The notes: generated from the sequence alone by a model not told the origin. A stretch of DNA of 64,000 nucleotides from Paraburkholderia adhaesiva (GCF_021390575.1 NZ_JAJEJQ010000001.1:558001-622000), one strand, 5' to 3'. Counted from the stretch's first letter, positions 18,786 through 27,502 are shown. Translations and numbers: made by a program.

Positions 18786-19682
18786 ATGTCGCCGAAGGAT
18801 CTGTTGCTGGCGCTGGTAGTCGTGCTGGCGTGGGGCGTGAACTTCGTGGTGATCAAGGTGGGGCTGCACGGCGTGCCGCCGATGCTGCTCGGCGCGCTGC
18901 GCTTTTTGCTGGCGGCTTTTCCGGCCGTGCTGTTCGTCAAGCGCCCGAAAATCCCGTTGAAATGGTTGCTCGCCTACGGCGTGACGATCTCGTTCGGACA
19001 GTTCGTCTTTCTTTTTTACGCGATGTCCGTGGGCATGCCGGCCGGACTCGCCTCGGTCGTGCTCCAGGCGCAGGCGTTCTTCACGCTCGGCTTCGCGGCG
19101 CTCTTCCTGCACGAGCGCTTTCACGCGCCGAACGTGATCGGCCTCTTGATCGCGGCGCTCGGCCTCGCGCTGATCGGCATGCAGTCGACGGCGGGTGGCG
19201 GCGCACAGGCCATGACACTCATCGGTTTCGCGCTCACGCTCTGCGCCTCCGCCATGTGGGCGCTCGGCAATATCGCCATGAAGAAGGTGGGGCGGGTCGA
19301 TCTGGTGGGGCTCGTCGTGTGGGCGAGCCTGATTCCGCCGGTACCGTTTCTCGTCCTGTCGTACTTCGTCGAGGGGCCGCAGCGCATCGCTGGCGCGTTG
19401 GAAGGGATTGGCGTGCAGTCAGTGCTCGCGATCGTTTATCTCTCGTTCGTTGCGACGATCCTTGGCTACAGCCTCTGGGGCCGCCTGCTCTCCAGGTATC
19501 CCGCGAGCCAGGTCGCGCCGTTCTCGCTGCTCGTGCCGATCATCGGGCTCGCCACGGCCTCGCTCACGCTCGGCGAGCGTCTCACTGTGGCCGAGATCGG
19601 CGGTGCCGCGCTGGTGATGGGCGGGCTCGTCGTGAATGTGTTCGGTGGCTGGGTGCGGCAGCGCTTCGTGGTCGCGCGATGA
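18786..19682 (+). CDS. EamA family transporter (O-acetylserine/cysteine exporter type)
   Basis: About 298 residues forming ten predicted transmembrane helices in two EamA repeats (WGVNFVVIKVGLHGVPPMLLGALRF in the first, and SAMWALGNIAMKKVG with LWGRLLSRYPASQVAPFSLLVPI in the second). The pattern is closest to EamA/YdeD, which exports O-acetylserine and cysteine, but substrate cannot be assigned from sequence. GGAG at 18776-18779 places the start at ATG 18786 rather than at the upstream in-frame GTG 18774. It is divergent from pirin. Confidence 0.88.
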   Translation: MSPKDLLLALVVVLAWGVNFVVIKVGLHGVPPMLLGALRFLLAAFPAVLFVKRPKIPLKWLLAYGVTISFGQFVFLFYAMSVGMPAGLASVVLQAQAFFTLGFAALFLHERFHAPNVIGLLIAALGLALIGMQSTAGGGAQAMTLIGFALTLCASAMWALGNIAMKKVGRVDLVGLVVWASLIPPVPFLVLSYFVEGPQRIAGALEGIGVQSVLAIVYLSFVATILGYSLWGRLLSRYPASQVAPFSLLVPIIGLATASLTLGERLTVAEIGGAALVMGGLVVNVFGGWVRQRFVVAR

Positions 19683-19730
19683 GGGCGTTCATGCATGCAC
19701 GTTGACGTGAGCGGGGCGGCCTCGCACCAG

Positions 19731-19763
19731 AAAAAACGCCGCGCACCATCGAGGCCGCGCGGC
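19731..19763 (-). terminator. Rho-independent terminator of the amidase gene
   Basis: Read on the minus strand, GCCGCGC (19763-19757) pairs with GCGCGGC (19744-19738) around a 12-nt loop and is followed by GTTTTTT. It lies 46 bp beyond the stop of the amidase gene and ends the tsaE-amidase transcript. Confidence 0.82.
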
Positions 19764-19808
19764 ATGCTTGCTGCATGACGCGGCGCGCTCTGAAGCGCGC
19801 CTCACCCC

Positions 19809-21377
19809 TCACGTCATGCGATTCTTCGCAAGCGGCGGATTCGCCGCGAAATAGCGCTTGATGCCCTTGAGAATCGCGTTCGCCATCTTGTCGCGATAGG
19901 CATCGTCGTTGAGCTTCTGCTCTTCTTCCGGGTTGCTGATGAACGCGGTCTCGACAAGGATCGACGGAATGTCGGGCGCCTTGAGCACCGCAAATCCCGC
20001 CTGCTCGACCGAGCCCTTGTGCAGCTTGTTGATCCCACCCACTTCGTTGAGCACGAAGTTGCCGTAGCGCAGCGAGTCGCGGATTTGTGCCGTCGTCGAC
20101 ATGTCGAAGAGCGCGCGGTTCACGGCGGCGTCGGCGGTCTTGATGTTGATGCCGCCGATCAGGTCCGACGAGTTTTCCTTGTTCGCCATCCAGCGCGCCG
20201 CGGCGCTCGACGCGCCGTGGTCGGACAACGCGAACACCGACGAGCCGCGTGCTTCCGGCGTCGTGAACGCGTCGGCGTGGATCGACACGAAGAGGTCCGC
20301 GCCCACGCGCCGCGACTTCTGCACACGCACGTTGAGCGGGACGAAGAAATCGGCGTCGCGCGTCATCATCGCGCGCATGTTGGGTTGCGCGTCGATTTTC
20401 GCGCGCAGTCTCTTCGCGATGTCGAGTGCGACGTGCTTTTCATACGTGCCCGCGCTGCCGATCGCGCCCGGATCTTCGCCGCCGTGGCCGGGGTCGATAG
20501 CGACCGTCAACAGTCGCAGCGTGCCGCCCTTATCCTGCTTTGGCGCGACGAAGCCGTAATTGTCGTCGCTGCTGCCGCTGTCGTCCTGCGCGAGCCCCGG
20601 CGCCTTCGGTGCAGACTTCGGCGCGCGTTGTGCGATGACCGGAGGCGCAGCCGGCGCGGGACGCTGCCCGGCCGGACTTGCGGCTGCGCCGGACGGAGCG
20701 GGTGTGTTCTGATCGTCGTTCTGCGCGTAGCGCTGGAAGAAGGCGTCGCTGTTGTCGGCGCCCGGCGCATTGGGCACGGCCGTTGGGCCCGCGAGCGTCG
20801 AGGGCGGCACGTCGTGGTGCAACGCCTGGCTCGCTTCGAGTTGCTGCTGCTTCTTCTCGGTCTGCGCGATCAGGTCCATCAGCGGGTCGGGCGCGACGGC
20901 AGGGTACAGGTCGAACACGAGCCGGTACCGATACGAGCCCACCGGCTGCAGCGCGAACACCTGCGGTTTCACCGAGCCCTTGAGGTCGAACACCATGCGC
21001 ACGACGTGCGGCTGGTTCTGGCCGACGCGCACGGCCTGGATCTGCGGATCGTTCGGCGTGATCTTCGAAACGAGGTTTTTGAGGGCGTCGTCGAGGTCGA
21101 GACCGTTGAGGTCCACGACGAGACGGTCCGGACCCTTGAGCATCTGCTGCGTGGTAGCAAGCGGCTGGTCCGATTCGATCGTGACGCGCGTGTAATCGCG
21201 CGCGGGCCACACGCGCACGCCGATCACCGAAGTCGCCCACGCGAGGCGCGGCGCCGCGAGGCCGAGCACCAGCGTGGATGCGCCCGCCTTCAGGATCTGC
21301 CGGCGCCGCCAGTTGTGCGTGGCTGAGGCGGCAGATTCGATCGAGCGGAACGGTTTGATTAACATCTTTCTAGACAT
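19809..21377 (-). CDS. amiC: N-acetylmuramoyl-L-alanine amidase, Tat-exported (AmiC type)
   Basis: Periplasmic zinc amidase that cleaves stem peptides from septal peptidoglycan for daughter-cell separation. The 522-residue precursor begins with a twin-arginine signal (RRRQILKAGASTLVLGLAAP). An AMIN septal-targeting domain follows (about residues 50-160), then a disordered Pro/Ala-rich linker, then an Amidase_3 domain with zinc ligands in DPGHGGEDPG, GTYEKH and SIHADA and the catalytic Glu in VETAFISNPEEE. AGGAAAGG just before ATG 21377 decides the start, which overlaps the tsaE 3' end by 19 bp. The tsaE-amidase order is common in proteobacteria. Confidence 0.94.
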   Translation of the reverse strand: MSRKMLIKPFRSIESAASATHNWRRRQILKAGASTLVLGLAAPRLAWATSVIGVRVWPARDYTRVTIESDQPLATTQQMLKGPDRLVVDLNGLDLDDALKNLVSKITPNDPQIQAVRVGQNQPHVVRMVFDLKGSVKPQVFALQPVGSYRYRLVFDLYPAVAPDPLMDLIAQTEKKQQQLEASQALHHDVPPSTLAGPTAVPNAPGADNSDAFFQRYAQNDDQNTPAPSGAAASPAGQRPAPAAPPVIAQRAPKSAPKAPGLAQDDSGSSDDNYGFVAPKQDKGGTLRLLTVAIDPGHGGEDPGAIGSAGTYEKHVALDIAKRLRAKIDAQPNMRAMMTRDADFFVPLNVRVQKSRRVGADLFVSIHADAFTTPEARGSSVFALSDHGASSAAARWMANKENSSDLIGGINIKTADAAVNRALFDMSTTAQIRDSLRYGNFVLNEVGGINKLHKGSVEQAGFAVLKAPDIPSILVETAFISNPEEEQKLNDDAYRDKMANAILKGIKRYFAANPPLAKNRMT

Positions 21378-21964
21378 GCCTTTCCTGATGCGCTGTATGC
21401 GTAGGCGGTGAGCACGCGGCCCTCGCCTTGTTCCCCGGGTTCGAGCGAGAACACGAGGTCCGGCACGCCGAGCAGGCCGCCCGCGCGTTGCGGCCATTCG
21501 ACGAGACACACCGCGCCGGCCGCGAAGTATTCGCGAAAGCCGGCGTCGGCCCATTCAGCCGGATCGCTGAACCGGTACAGATCGAAGTGATAGAGCTGGA
21601 GTTCCCCGTTCGGCGTCTCGACGGTGTACGGCTCGACGAGTGTATAGGTCGGGCTGCGCACGCGTCCCGCGTGGCCGAGTGCGCGCAGCGTCGCGCGCAC
21701 GAGCGAGGTCTTGCCCGCGCCGAGGTCGCCCAGCAGCTGGACGTGCAGGCCGTGAAAGGGCGTTGTCTGGGGCGTTTGCGCGGCTAGCATGCATCGCGCC
21801 CGGCAGGCTTCGAGCGCGCGGGCAAAGCGCGCGCCGAACGCGTCCGTGGCCGCCTCGTCGGGCAGTTCGAAGCTGCGTTCGAGCAGGATCGCGGCAAGCG
21901 GATGCGACTCTTGTTCGTGACCGGGCATGACGGGCTTGACGGACGTATCGGGCGTAAGGGGCAT
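21359..21964 (-). CDS. tsaE: tRNA t6A synthesis ATPase TsaE
   Basis: P-loop ATPase of the TsaBDE complex that makes threonylcarbamoyladenosine at position 37 of ANN-decoding tRNAs. The 201-residue product has VQLLGDLGAGKTSLVRATLRALGH (Walker A), RSPTYTLVEPY and YHFDLYRFSDPAEW, then CLVEWPQRAG. The C-terminus is longer than usual by a short tail. The start at 21964 lies 18 bp from the divergent queG start. Its 3' end overlaps the amidase gene. Confidence 0.95.
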   Translation of the reverse strand: MPLTPDTSVKPVMPGHEQESHPLAAILLERSFELPDEAATDAFGARFARALEACRARCMLAAQTPQTTPFHGLHVQLLGDLGAGKTSLVRATLRALGHAGRVRSPTYTLVEPYTVETPNGELQLYHFDLYRFSDPAEWADAGFREYFAAGAVCLVEWPQRAGGLLGVPDLVFSLEPGEQGEGRVLTAYAYSASGKACLERC

Positions 21965-21981
21965 TCTCGTAAAATAACGCA

Positions 21982-23451
21982 ATGAACCGCAGTCCCTCGC
22001 CTTCCTCCTCAAGCCCTGCGCACGCCCTGACGGACGCCGCAGGCCCTGCATCCGATGCGGCACAGGCCGCAACGTCGCCGTGCGAGCCGCACGCGAGCGA
22101 TCCGTCGCATTCGTCGTCTTCGGTACCGCTCGATGCGGCTGCGCTCGCCGCGCTTGCGACGCGCATCCGGACATGGGGGCGCGAACTGGGGTTTGGTGCA
22201 ATCGGCATCAGTGACACCGACCTGTCGCATGCCGAAGCGGGCCTCGCCGCGTGGCTCGAAGCGGGCTGCCACGGCGAAATGGATTATATGGCCAAACATG
22301 GGATGAAACGCGCGCGGCCCCCCGAGCTTGTGGCCGGTACGCGACGCGTGATTACCGTGCGCATGGCCTATTTACCGGCAGCGGTACTCTCGCCTGGTGC
22401 GGCTGCGGTGCAGGGTTTGCCGCCCGAAAACGCGCCGCAGGACGCCGTCGATGCGGCCTCGCGCGACGCCGACACGCCGCGCGAAAGCACCCATGGCGAC
22501 TGGCGCGCTCGCGAGCGCGCGCGTCTCGCGGACCCGCAGGCCGCGATCGTCTCGATCTATGCGCGCGGTCGCGATTATCACAAGGTGCTGCGAGCACGTT
22601 TGCAGCAGCTCGCGGAGCGCATCGAGGGTGAGATCGGCGCTTACGGATATCGCGTGTTCACCGATTCGGCGCCGGTGCTCGAAGTGGAACTGGCGCAGAA
22701 AGCGGGCGTCGGCTGGCGTGGCAAGCACACGTTGCTTTTGCAGCGCGACGCGGGCTCGCTTTTCTTCCTCGGCGAGATCTACGTCGATCTGCCGCTTCCC
22801 ACCGATGCCGACGCCGACGAACAGGCCGAGGCGGCCAACGTGCCCGAAACCGCAGGGGCGCACTGCGGCAGCTGCACACGTTGCATCGCTGCGTGCCCGA
22901 CGGGCGCGATTACTGCGCCGTATCGCGTGGATGCGCGCCGCTGCATCTCGTATCTGACGATCGAATTGAAGGGCAGCATTCCCCTCGAATTGCGCGAGCT
23001 GATCGGCAATCGTGTGTATGGCTGCGACGACTGCCAGCTCGTGTGCCCGTGGAACAAGTTTGCGCAGGCGGCGCCGGTCGCCGACTTCGATGCGCGCCAC
23101 GGGCTCGATCGCGCAACGCTCGTCGAGCTGTTCGGCTGGAGCGCAAAGGAGTTCGACGAGCGTATGCAGGGCAGCGCGATCCGGCGCATCGGCTATGAGT
23201 GCTGGTCGCGCAACATCGCGGTCGCGATGGGCAATGCATTGCGTGCGCCGCGCTCCGACGCCGCCGCGCAAGGTCGCGCAATACACGAAAATGCTACGCA
23301 GGATAGTGCATCGCACAATCGTGCTTTGCGCGCGGACCGTGCGCTCGACGAAACGGCCCGCGCGGCCATCGTCGCGGCGCTGCGTTCGCGTGAGCATGAC
23401 GAATCGGCGCTCGTCCGTGAGCATGTGCAATGGGCGCTCGAGGCAGCGTAA
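21982..23451 (+). CDS. queG: Epoxyqueuosine reductase
   Basis: Cobalamin- and iron-sulfur-dependent enzyme for the last step of queuosine formation in tRNA. The 489-residue protein is longer than usual because of a Ser/Pro/Ala-rich N-terminus (about 50 residues) and an inserted stretch near 130-170. Core motifs are GFGAIGISDTDL, GCHGEMDYMAKH and KHTLLLQRDAGSLFFLGEIY, with two 4Fe-4S ligand sets (CGSCTRCIAACPTGA with a later CIS, and CDDCQLVCPWNKFA). The C-terminal helical part is degenerate and rich in Ala and Arg. It is divergent from tsaE, so two tRNA-modification genes share an 18-bp spacer. Confidence 0.95.
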   Translation: MNRSPSPSSSSPAHALTDAAGPASDAAQAATSPCEPHASDPSHSSSSVPLDAAALAALATRIRTWGRELGFGAIGISDTDLSHAEAGLAAWLEAGCHGEMDYMAKHGMKRARPPELVAGTRRVITVRMAYLPAAVLSPGAAAVQGLPPENAPQDAVDAASRDADTPRESTHGDWRARERARLADPQAAIVSIYARGRDYHKVLRARLQQLAERIEGEIGAYGYRVFTDSAPVLEVELAQKAGVGWRGKHTLLLQRDAGSLFFLGEIYVDLPLPTDADADEQAEAANVPETAGAHCGSCTRCIAACPTGAITAPYRVDARRCISYLTIELKGSIPLELRELIGNRVYGCDDCQLVCPWNKFAQAAPVADFDARHGLDRATLVELFGWSAKEFDERMQGSAIRRIGYECWSRNIAVAMGNALRAPRSDAAAQGRAIHENATQDSASHNRALRADRALDETARAAIVAALRSREHDESALVREHVQWALEAA

Positions 23452-23514
23452 AGTAGCGAACGCGAGAGCCGCGCCGCGGCGCGGACAGATTTGCACGGGA
23501 TCAGCGTGCGTGCG

Positions 23515-23562
23515 CTGCATGGGACCGGAGTAAGTGCTCTGCATGGGACTGGAGTAAGCGCT
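23515..23562. repeat. Two tandem 24-bp direct repeats upstream of ogt
   Basis: Units at 23515-23538 and 23539-23562 are identical at 22 of 24 positions; both contain CTGCATGGGAC or CTGCATGGGAC-like sequence followed by GGAGTAAG. They stand in the spacer between queG and ogt, immediately before AAAGCGCT and the ogt hairpin. They could be operator repeats or slippage products. Confidence 0.7.
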
Positions 23563-23572
23563 AAAGCGCTAA

Positions 23573-23613
23573 CTCCTGTCGATAGCTAGAGCGCCAACTC
23601 TGATCGACAGGAG
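23573..23613 (+). promoter_or_regulatory. Hairpin overlapping the ogt Shine-Dalgarno sequence
   Basis: CTCCTGTCGAT (23573-23583) is the exact reverse complement of ATCGACAGGAG (23603-23613), giving an 11-bp stem with a 19-nt loop. The right arm contains most of AGGAGG (23609-23614), the ribosome binding site for the ATG at 23620. If the mRNA starts upstream of 23573, the site would be masked, suggesting translational control of ogt. Confidence 0.5.
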
Positions 23614-23619
23614 GCAACA

Positions 23620-24093
23620 ATGTTCAACGCAGTAATCGACGCGCCGTTCGGCAAGGTCGGGATCCGTACCGGCGGCGAGGCGGTGCGCGAGATCGTCTAT
23701 CTGCCCGAATCGACTGCGAGCCTGCAGCCCGATTGCGCACTCGCGGCGCGCGCGGCACAGCAGATCGAGCGATATTTCGAGAACGCGTCCGCGGAATTCG
23801 ACCTCCCGCTCGCCGCGCTCGGCACGCCGTTCCAGCGGCGTGTGTGGCAGGGTATCTGCGACATCGAAACGGGTGACGTGCTCACCTATGGCGAACTGGC
23901 GAGGCGCATCGGCAGCGAGTCGGCACGCGCGGTCGGCCAGGCGTGCGGCTCGAACCGCTTTCCGCTAGTGATTCCGTGTCACCGCGTGGTGTCCGCGAGA
24001 GGCATCGGCGGCTTCGCGCATCATGGCGGCGATGGTTTTTTCCGCGACGTGAAGCGCTGGCTGCTCGCGCACGAAGGTGTGCCCATCCGATGA
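23620..24093 (+). CDS. ogt: Methylated-DNA-[protein]-cysteine S-methyltransferase
   Basis: Suicide repair protein that removes alkyl groups from O6-alkylguanine in DNA. The 157-residue protein has the helix-turn-helix segment TPFQRRVWQGICDIETGDVLTYGELARRIG and the active site PCHRVV with its acceptor cysteine, followed by GGFAHHGGDGFFRDVKRWLLAHE. Its stop overlaps the xerD start (ATGA), so the two are coupled. The upstream region contains tandem repeats and a hairpin over the ribosome binding site. Confidence 0.95.
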   Translation: MFNAVIDAPFGKVGIRTGGEAVREIVYLPESTASLQPDCALAARAAQQIERYFENASAEFDLPLAALGTPFQRRVWQGICDIETGDVLTYGELARRIGSESARAVGQACGSNRFPLVIPCHRVVSARGIGGFAHHGGDGFFRDVKRWLLAHEGVPIR

Positions 24094-25112
24094 CAACGCT
24101 CGCGACCCCACAGGCCGGGCCGACCGGCGACGACGGCGCGCTTGCTGAGCGCGAGTCCGATACACCGATGCTCCCTGCCGGCGATGAAGCCGAAGCGTTA
24201 ACCCCCGAAGCCTCAGGCGCGCTTTCCGCGAGCCTGCTGTCGATCGACACATTCTGCGACGCGATGTGGCTCGAACATGGCCTCTCGCGCAACACGCTCG
24301 ACGCTTACCGGCGCGACCTTCGTCTCTTCGCGGCCTGGCTCGCGCGCGAGCGCACGCTCGCGCTCGACGCCACGCGCGAAGACGATTTCCATGCCTACAG
24401 CGCGTGCCGCAAGCAGGACAAGTCGACCTCGGCGAACCGGCGGCTTTCGGTGTTTCGCCGCTACTATGGCTGGGCTCTGCGCGAGCAGCGCGTGCATGCG
24501 GATCCGACCGTGCGCATCCGCTCGGCGAAACAGGCGCCGCGTTTTCCGACGACGCTGAGCGAAGCGCAGGTCGAGGCGCTGCTCGGCGCGCCCGACGTCG
24601 CCACACCGCTCGGCCTGCGCGACCGCACGATGCTCGAACTGATGTACGCGAGCGGGCTGCGCGTCACCGAGCTCGTGACGCTCAAGACCGTCGAGGTCGG
24701 CCTCAACGAAGGCGTCGTGCGCGTGATCGGCAAGGGGTCAAAGGAGCGCCTGATTCCGTTCGGCGAGGAGGCGCACGCGTGGATCGAACGCTATCTGCGC
24801 GAGTCGCGGCCCGCGCTGCTAGGCGCGCGCACCACCGATGCGCTTTTCGTGACCGCGCGCGCCGAAGGCATGACGCGCCAGCAGTTCTGGCACATCATCA
24901 AGCGCCACGCGGCGGCGGCGGGCGTGCATGCGCCGCTCTCACCGCACACGCTGCGCCATGCGTTTGCGACGCACCTGCTCAATCACGGCGCGGACCTTCG
25001 CGTGGTGCAACTTCTGCTCGGCCACAGCGACATCTCGACGACGCAGATCTACACGCACGTCGCCCGTGAACGCCTGAAGTCGCTGCATGCGCGGCACCAT
25101 CCGCGCGGATAG
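24090..25112 (+). CDS. xerD: Site-specific tyrosine recombinase XerD
   Basis: Resolves chromosome dimers at dif together with XerC. The 340-residue protein is about 40 residues longer than E. coli XerD because of an Ala/Glu-rich N-terminus. The core-binding domain (FCDAMWLEHGLSRNTLDAYRRDL...) is followed by the catalytic domain with Arg in YASGLRVTEL, Lys in GKGSKERLIP, HTLRHAFATHLL, LLGHSDISTTQIYTH and the nucleophile Tyr in that last motif. It is coupled to ogt by a 4-bp overlap. XerD rather than XerC is favoured by the HTLRHAFATHLLNHGADLRVVQLLLGH region. Confidence 0.95.
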   Translation: MTTLATPQAGPTGDDGALAERESDTPMLPAGDEAEALTPEASGALSASLLSIDTFCDAMWLEHGLSRNTLDAYRRDLRLFAAWLARERTLALDATREDDFHAYSACRKQDKSTSANRRLSVFRRYYGWALREQRVHADPTVRIRSAKQAPRFPTTLSEAQVEALLGAPDVATPLGLRDRTMLELMYASGLRVTELVTLKTVEVGLNEGVVRVIGKGSKERLIPFGEEAHAWIERYLRESRPALLGARTTDALFVTARAEGMTRQQFWHIIKRHAAAAGVHAPLSPHTLRHAFATHLLNHGADLRVVQLLLGHSDISTTQIYTHVARERLKSLHARHHPRG

Positions 25113-25183
25113 GGAACAGGCGGGCGTCGTGGGTGCTTCATGAAGGCGCTGCGCCGCGCGCCTGCGCCCATTACAATGCGCCG

Positions 25184-25675
25184 ATGAGCAAATCGAAACA
25201 CGTCTCCGAAACGCCTGCCACGCAGATGCTGCGCCGCGCGGGCGTCACTTTCGGCGAGCATCCCTATGAGTACGTCGAGCATGGCGGCACGTCCGAATCG
25301 GCGCGTCAGCTTGGCGTGGATGAGCATTGCGTCGTCAAGACGCTCGTGATGGAGGACGAGCACGCAAAGCCGCTGATCGTGCTGATGCACGGCGATCGCA
25401 AGGTCTCGACGAAGAACCTCGCGCGCCAGATCGGCGCAAAGCGCGTCGAGCCGTGCAAGCCCGAAGTCGCTAACCGGCATTCTGGGTATCTCGTGGGCGG
25501 CACGTCGCCGTTCGGCACGAAGAAAACCATGCCGGTCTACGTCGAGTCGACGATCCTCGAACTCGACGAAATCTGGCTCAACGGCGGACGCCGCGGCTAT
25601 CTGGTCAGCCTCGCGCCCGCGACGCTGGTCTCGCTGCTCGGGGCAACGCCGGTGCAGTGCGCGAGCGTCGAGTGA
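25184..25675 (+). CDS. ybaK: Cys-tRNA(Pro) deacylase
   Basis: Removes cysteine mischarged onto tRNA-Pro. The 163-residue YbaK/EbsC-family protein has ATQMLRRAGVTFGEHPYEYVEHG, KTLVMEDEHAKPLIVLMHGDRKVSTKNLARQIGAK with the conserved lysine, and the VGGTSPFGTKKTMPVYVE signature. The ATG at 25184 (MSKSKHV) is the family start; an upstream in-frame start would add 17 unlike residues. It follows xerD by 71 bp. Confidence 0.95.
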   Translation: MSKSKHVSETPATQMLRRAGVTFGEHPYEYVEHGGTSESARQLGVDEHCVVKTLVMEDEHAKPLIVLMHGDRKVSTKNLARQIGAKRVEPCKPEVANRHSGYLVGGTSPFGTKKTMPVYVESTILELDEIWLNGGRRGYLVSLAPATLVSLLGATPVQCASVE

Positions 25676-25832
25676 CGGCTGCGGTTAGCGCGAGCGCCTC
25701 CGTCTTTGCCTCAGTACGTTCCCTGATTCTTCCCCGGTTCGCGCGCACCCCGCGTGCGCGCTTCGGTAGAATGGGCGCGCCTCGCCTGGCCATGAAGGCC
25801 ACGTCCTACTTAACCTCTACCGGGTTTCCTGC

Positions 25833-26456
25833 ATGTATAACCTGTTCGTCGCCGTTCTCGCCTATCTGATCGGTTCGGTTTCGTTTGCCGTGGTCGTGAG
25901 CGCCTTGATGGGCCTCGACGACCCGCGCTCCTACGGCTCCGGCAATCCCGGTGCGACCAATGTCCTTCGCAGCGGTAACAAGAAGGCCGCCGTGCTCACG
26001 CTGCTCGGTGATGCCTTCAAGGGCTGGCTGGCCGTGTGGCTCGTCGCGCACTTCGGTCCGGGCTTCGGCGTCGGCGACGATGCGATCGCGCTCGCCGCCA
26101 TCGCCGTGTTTCTTGGCCACCTCTATCCGGTGTTTTTCCGCTTCAAGGGCGGCAAGGGCGTTGCGACCGCCGCGGGCGTGCTGCTCGCCATCCATCCGGT
26201 GCTCGGCGCTGCGACGCTGCTCACCTGGCTCATCATCGCGTTCTTCTTTCGCTATTCGTCGCTTGCGGCGCTTGCCGCCGCCGTGTTCGCTCCGCTTTTC
26301 GACGTCTTTCTGTTCGGCCCGAACGTTATCGCGCTCGCGATTCTCGCGATGAGCGCGCTGCTGTTCTGGCGTCACCGCTCGAATATATCCAAGCTGATCG
26401 CGGGCACTGAAAGCCGCATCGGCGACAAGAAGAAGGCTGCGGGAGCTGGTGAGTAG
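25833..26456 (+). CDS. plsY: Glycerol-3-phosphate acyltransferase PlsY
   Basis: Membrane acyltransferase that makes lysophosphatidic acid from acyl phosphate and glycerol 3-phosphate, starting phospholipid synthesis. The 207-residue protein has five predicted membrane helices and the three PlsY motifs: [14 protein letters not shown] (about 35-48), the central [12 protein letters not shown], and the C-terminal [20 protein letters not shown] strong terminator follows at 26589-26614. Confidence 0.97.
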   Translation: MYNLFVAVLAYLIGSVSFAVVVSALMGLDDPRSYGSGNPGATNVLRSGNKKAAVLTLLGDAFKGWLAVWLVAHFGPGFGVGDDAIALAAIAVFLGHLYPVFFRFKGGKGVATAAGVLLAIHPVLGAATLLTWLIIAFFFRYSSLAALAAAVFAPLFDVFLFGPNVIALAILAMSALLFWRHRSNISKLIAGTESRIGDKKKAAGAGE

Positions 26457-26823
26457 CCCACATCTGCGGCGAACGCGGGGTCGATCCGTCATTCGCGACG
26501 GCGCGCCCGGCGGCAAATCCCGCCAACGCGGTCGAGCAGTTCGGGCTCGATTGGGGTGATGTCCGGGGATGGGATGCTTCGTGAAGGGGCGGCGCTGCGG
26601 CGCCGCTTTTTTTTGCCCGCGCAAATCTGATATGCCGATGGCACCTCGCGAGGCGCCCAGATTCGGCCTAGCCGTATTGGACGACCTTACAGCTAGATGG
26701 GGGGGCGTTATGCTGTTTTTGCGCGGACTCTGAAGCTTGTCCTGAAGCAAGAGTAGCGGACGTTTGGGCAACAGGCGCGCACGCAATCACCCAAAAACCC
26801 AACGATAGGTTATTATCCAATTC
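26457..26823. other. Spacer between plsY and the DUF4160 gene
   Basis: The first half contains the plsY terminator. The second half (about 26620-26823) is visibly less GC-rich than its surroundings and leads into the DUF4160 gene; TATTAT at 26811-26816 lies only 8 bp before the start codon. I see no gene here and no confident promoter. Confidence 0.4.
26589..26614 (+). terminator. Rho-independent terminator after plsY
   Basis: GCGGCGC (26589-26595) and GCGCCGC (26600-26606) form a perfect 7-bp stem with a 4-nt loop, followed by eight T residues (26607-26614). It lies 130 bp after the plsY stop codon. Confidence 0.9.
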
Positions 26824-27072
26824 ATGCCCACTGTTCTTCGCGTGCCCGGCTATCGCGTGGTGATCTATCCGAACGACCATCGCCCCGCACATATCCATGT
26901 CGAAAGCCCGCAAGGCTCATGTGTGTTCAACCTGAATTGCCCGGACGGTCCGTTCGAATTGCGTGAGTTATATGCGCTCGCGGCGCAGCACGTCGCGCAC
27001 CTCGTACGTGTGCTCGAGCCGGAAATATTCCTGCTATGCAGGTCTTGGTGGAGGATCCATGGTCAGCATTGA
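26824..27072 (+). CDS. DUF4160 domain protein
   Basis: An 82-residue cytoplasmic protein matching the DUF4160 pattern (YRVVIYPNDHRPAHIHVES at residues 10-28, ELRELYALAAQHVAHL near the middle). Function is unknown. It overlaps the DUF2442 gene by 14 bp, and such DUF4160-DUF2442 pairs recur in bacterial genomes; some databases treat them as toxin-antitoxin-like, but that is unproven. The pair follows a terminator and a less GC-rich leader, so it is an independent unit. Confidence 0.75.
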   Translation: MPTVLRVPGYRVVIYPNDHRPAHIHVESPQGSCVFNLNCPDGPFELRELYALAAQHVAHLVRVLEPEIFLLCRSWWRIHGQH

Positions 27073-27502
27073 TCACGAGCAGATTACCCGCGCACGCGCG
27101 GCCGGCGCGCTAAGCCCGGTCGTCGTGTCCGCCCGCTACAGTCGCGCCCACGCGCGGCTGGAAATCGAGTTTGCCAACGGCGTGTGCCTGGCCGTACCGG
27201 TCACACTCATTCAGGACCTGCAGATGCTCGAGCCGCGGCCAACCGCATCGCAACTCGCTGAGGTCGAGGTCTGGGGTGGTGGTCAGTCGGTATATTTTCC
27301 GCGGCTCGACCTTTCGGTGTGGGCGCCGGGTTTGCTGCAAGGCGTTTTCGGCACGCGCGGATGGATGCGCGAACTTGCGCGCGGCATGGGGTCGGCCACG
27401 TCGCCCGCGAAAGCGGCCGCCGCGCGCGCCAACGGGCGCAAGGGCGGCCGCCCGCGCAAGCAGCCAGTGGCGATAATTCAGGAAGCCGAGAAGACGGCGT
27501 AA
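27059..27502 (+). CDS. DUF2442 domain protein with GRP-rich basic tail
   Basis: A 147-residue protein. The DUF2442 domain covers about residues 1-105 (SARYSRAHARLEIEFANGVCLAVPVTLIQDL, VEVWGGGQSVYFPRLDLSVWAPGLLQGVFG). The C-terminus, AAARANGRKGGRPRKQP, is basic and contains a GRPRK core like an AT-hook, which suggests nucleic-acid binding. GGAGG precedes the ATG at 27059 within the end of the DUF4160 gene, so translation is coupled. Function is unknown; its place as partner of DUF4160 is inferred from the overlap. Confidence 0.75.
   Translation: MVSIDHEQITRARAAGALSPVVVSARYSRAHARLEIEFANGVCLAVPVTLIQDLQMLEPRPTASQLAEVEVWGGGQSVYFPRLDLSVWAPGLLQGVFGTRGWMRELARGMGSATSPAKAAAARANGRKGGRPRKQPVAIIQEAEKTA

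Noticed and set aside
24266..25069. 267-residue frame overlapping xerD in another frame
   Set aside because: xerD carries all catalytic motifs in its own frame; the other frame is Arg/Ala-rich without motifs.
24090..25112. xerD as an integron or phage integrase
   Set aside because: Length, motifs and neighbours (ogt, ybaK, plsY) fit the housekeeping recombinase, and no attachment site or cargo is visible.
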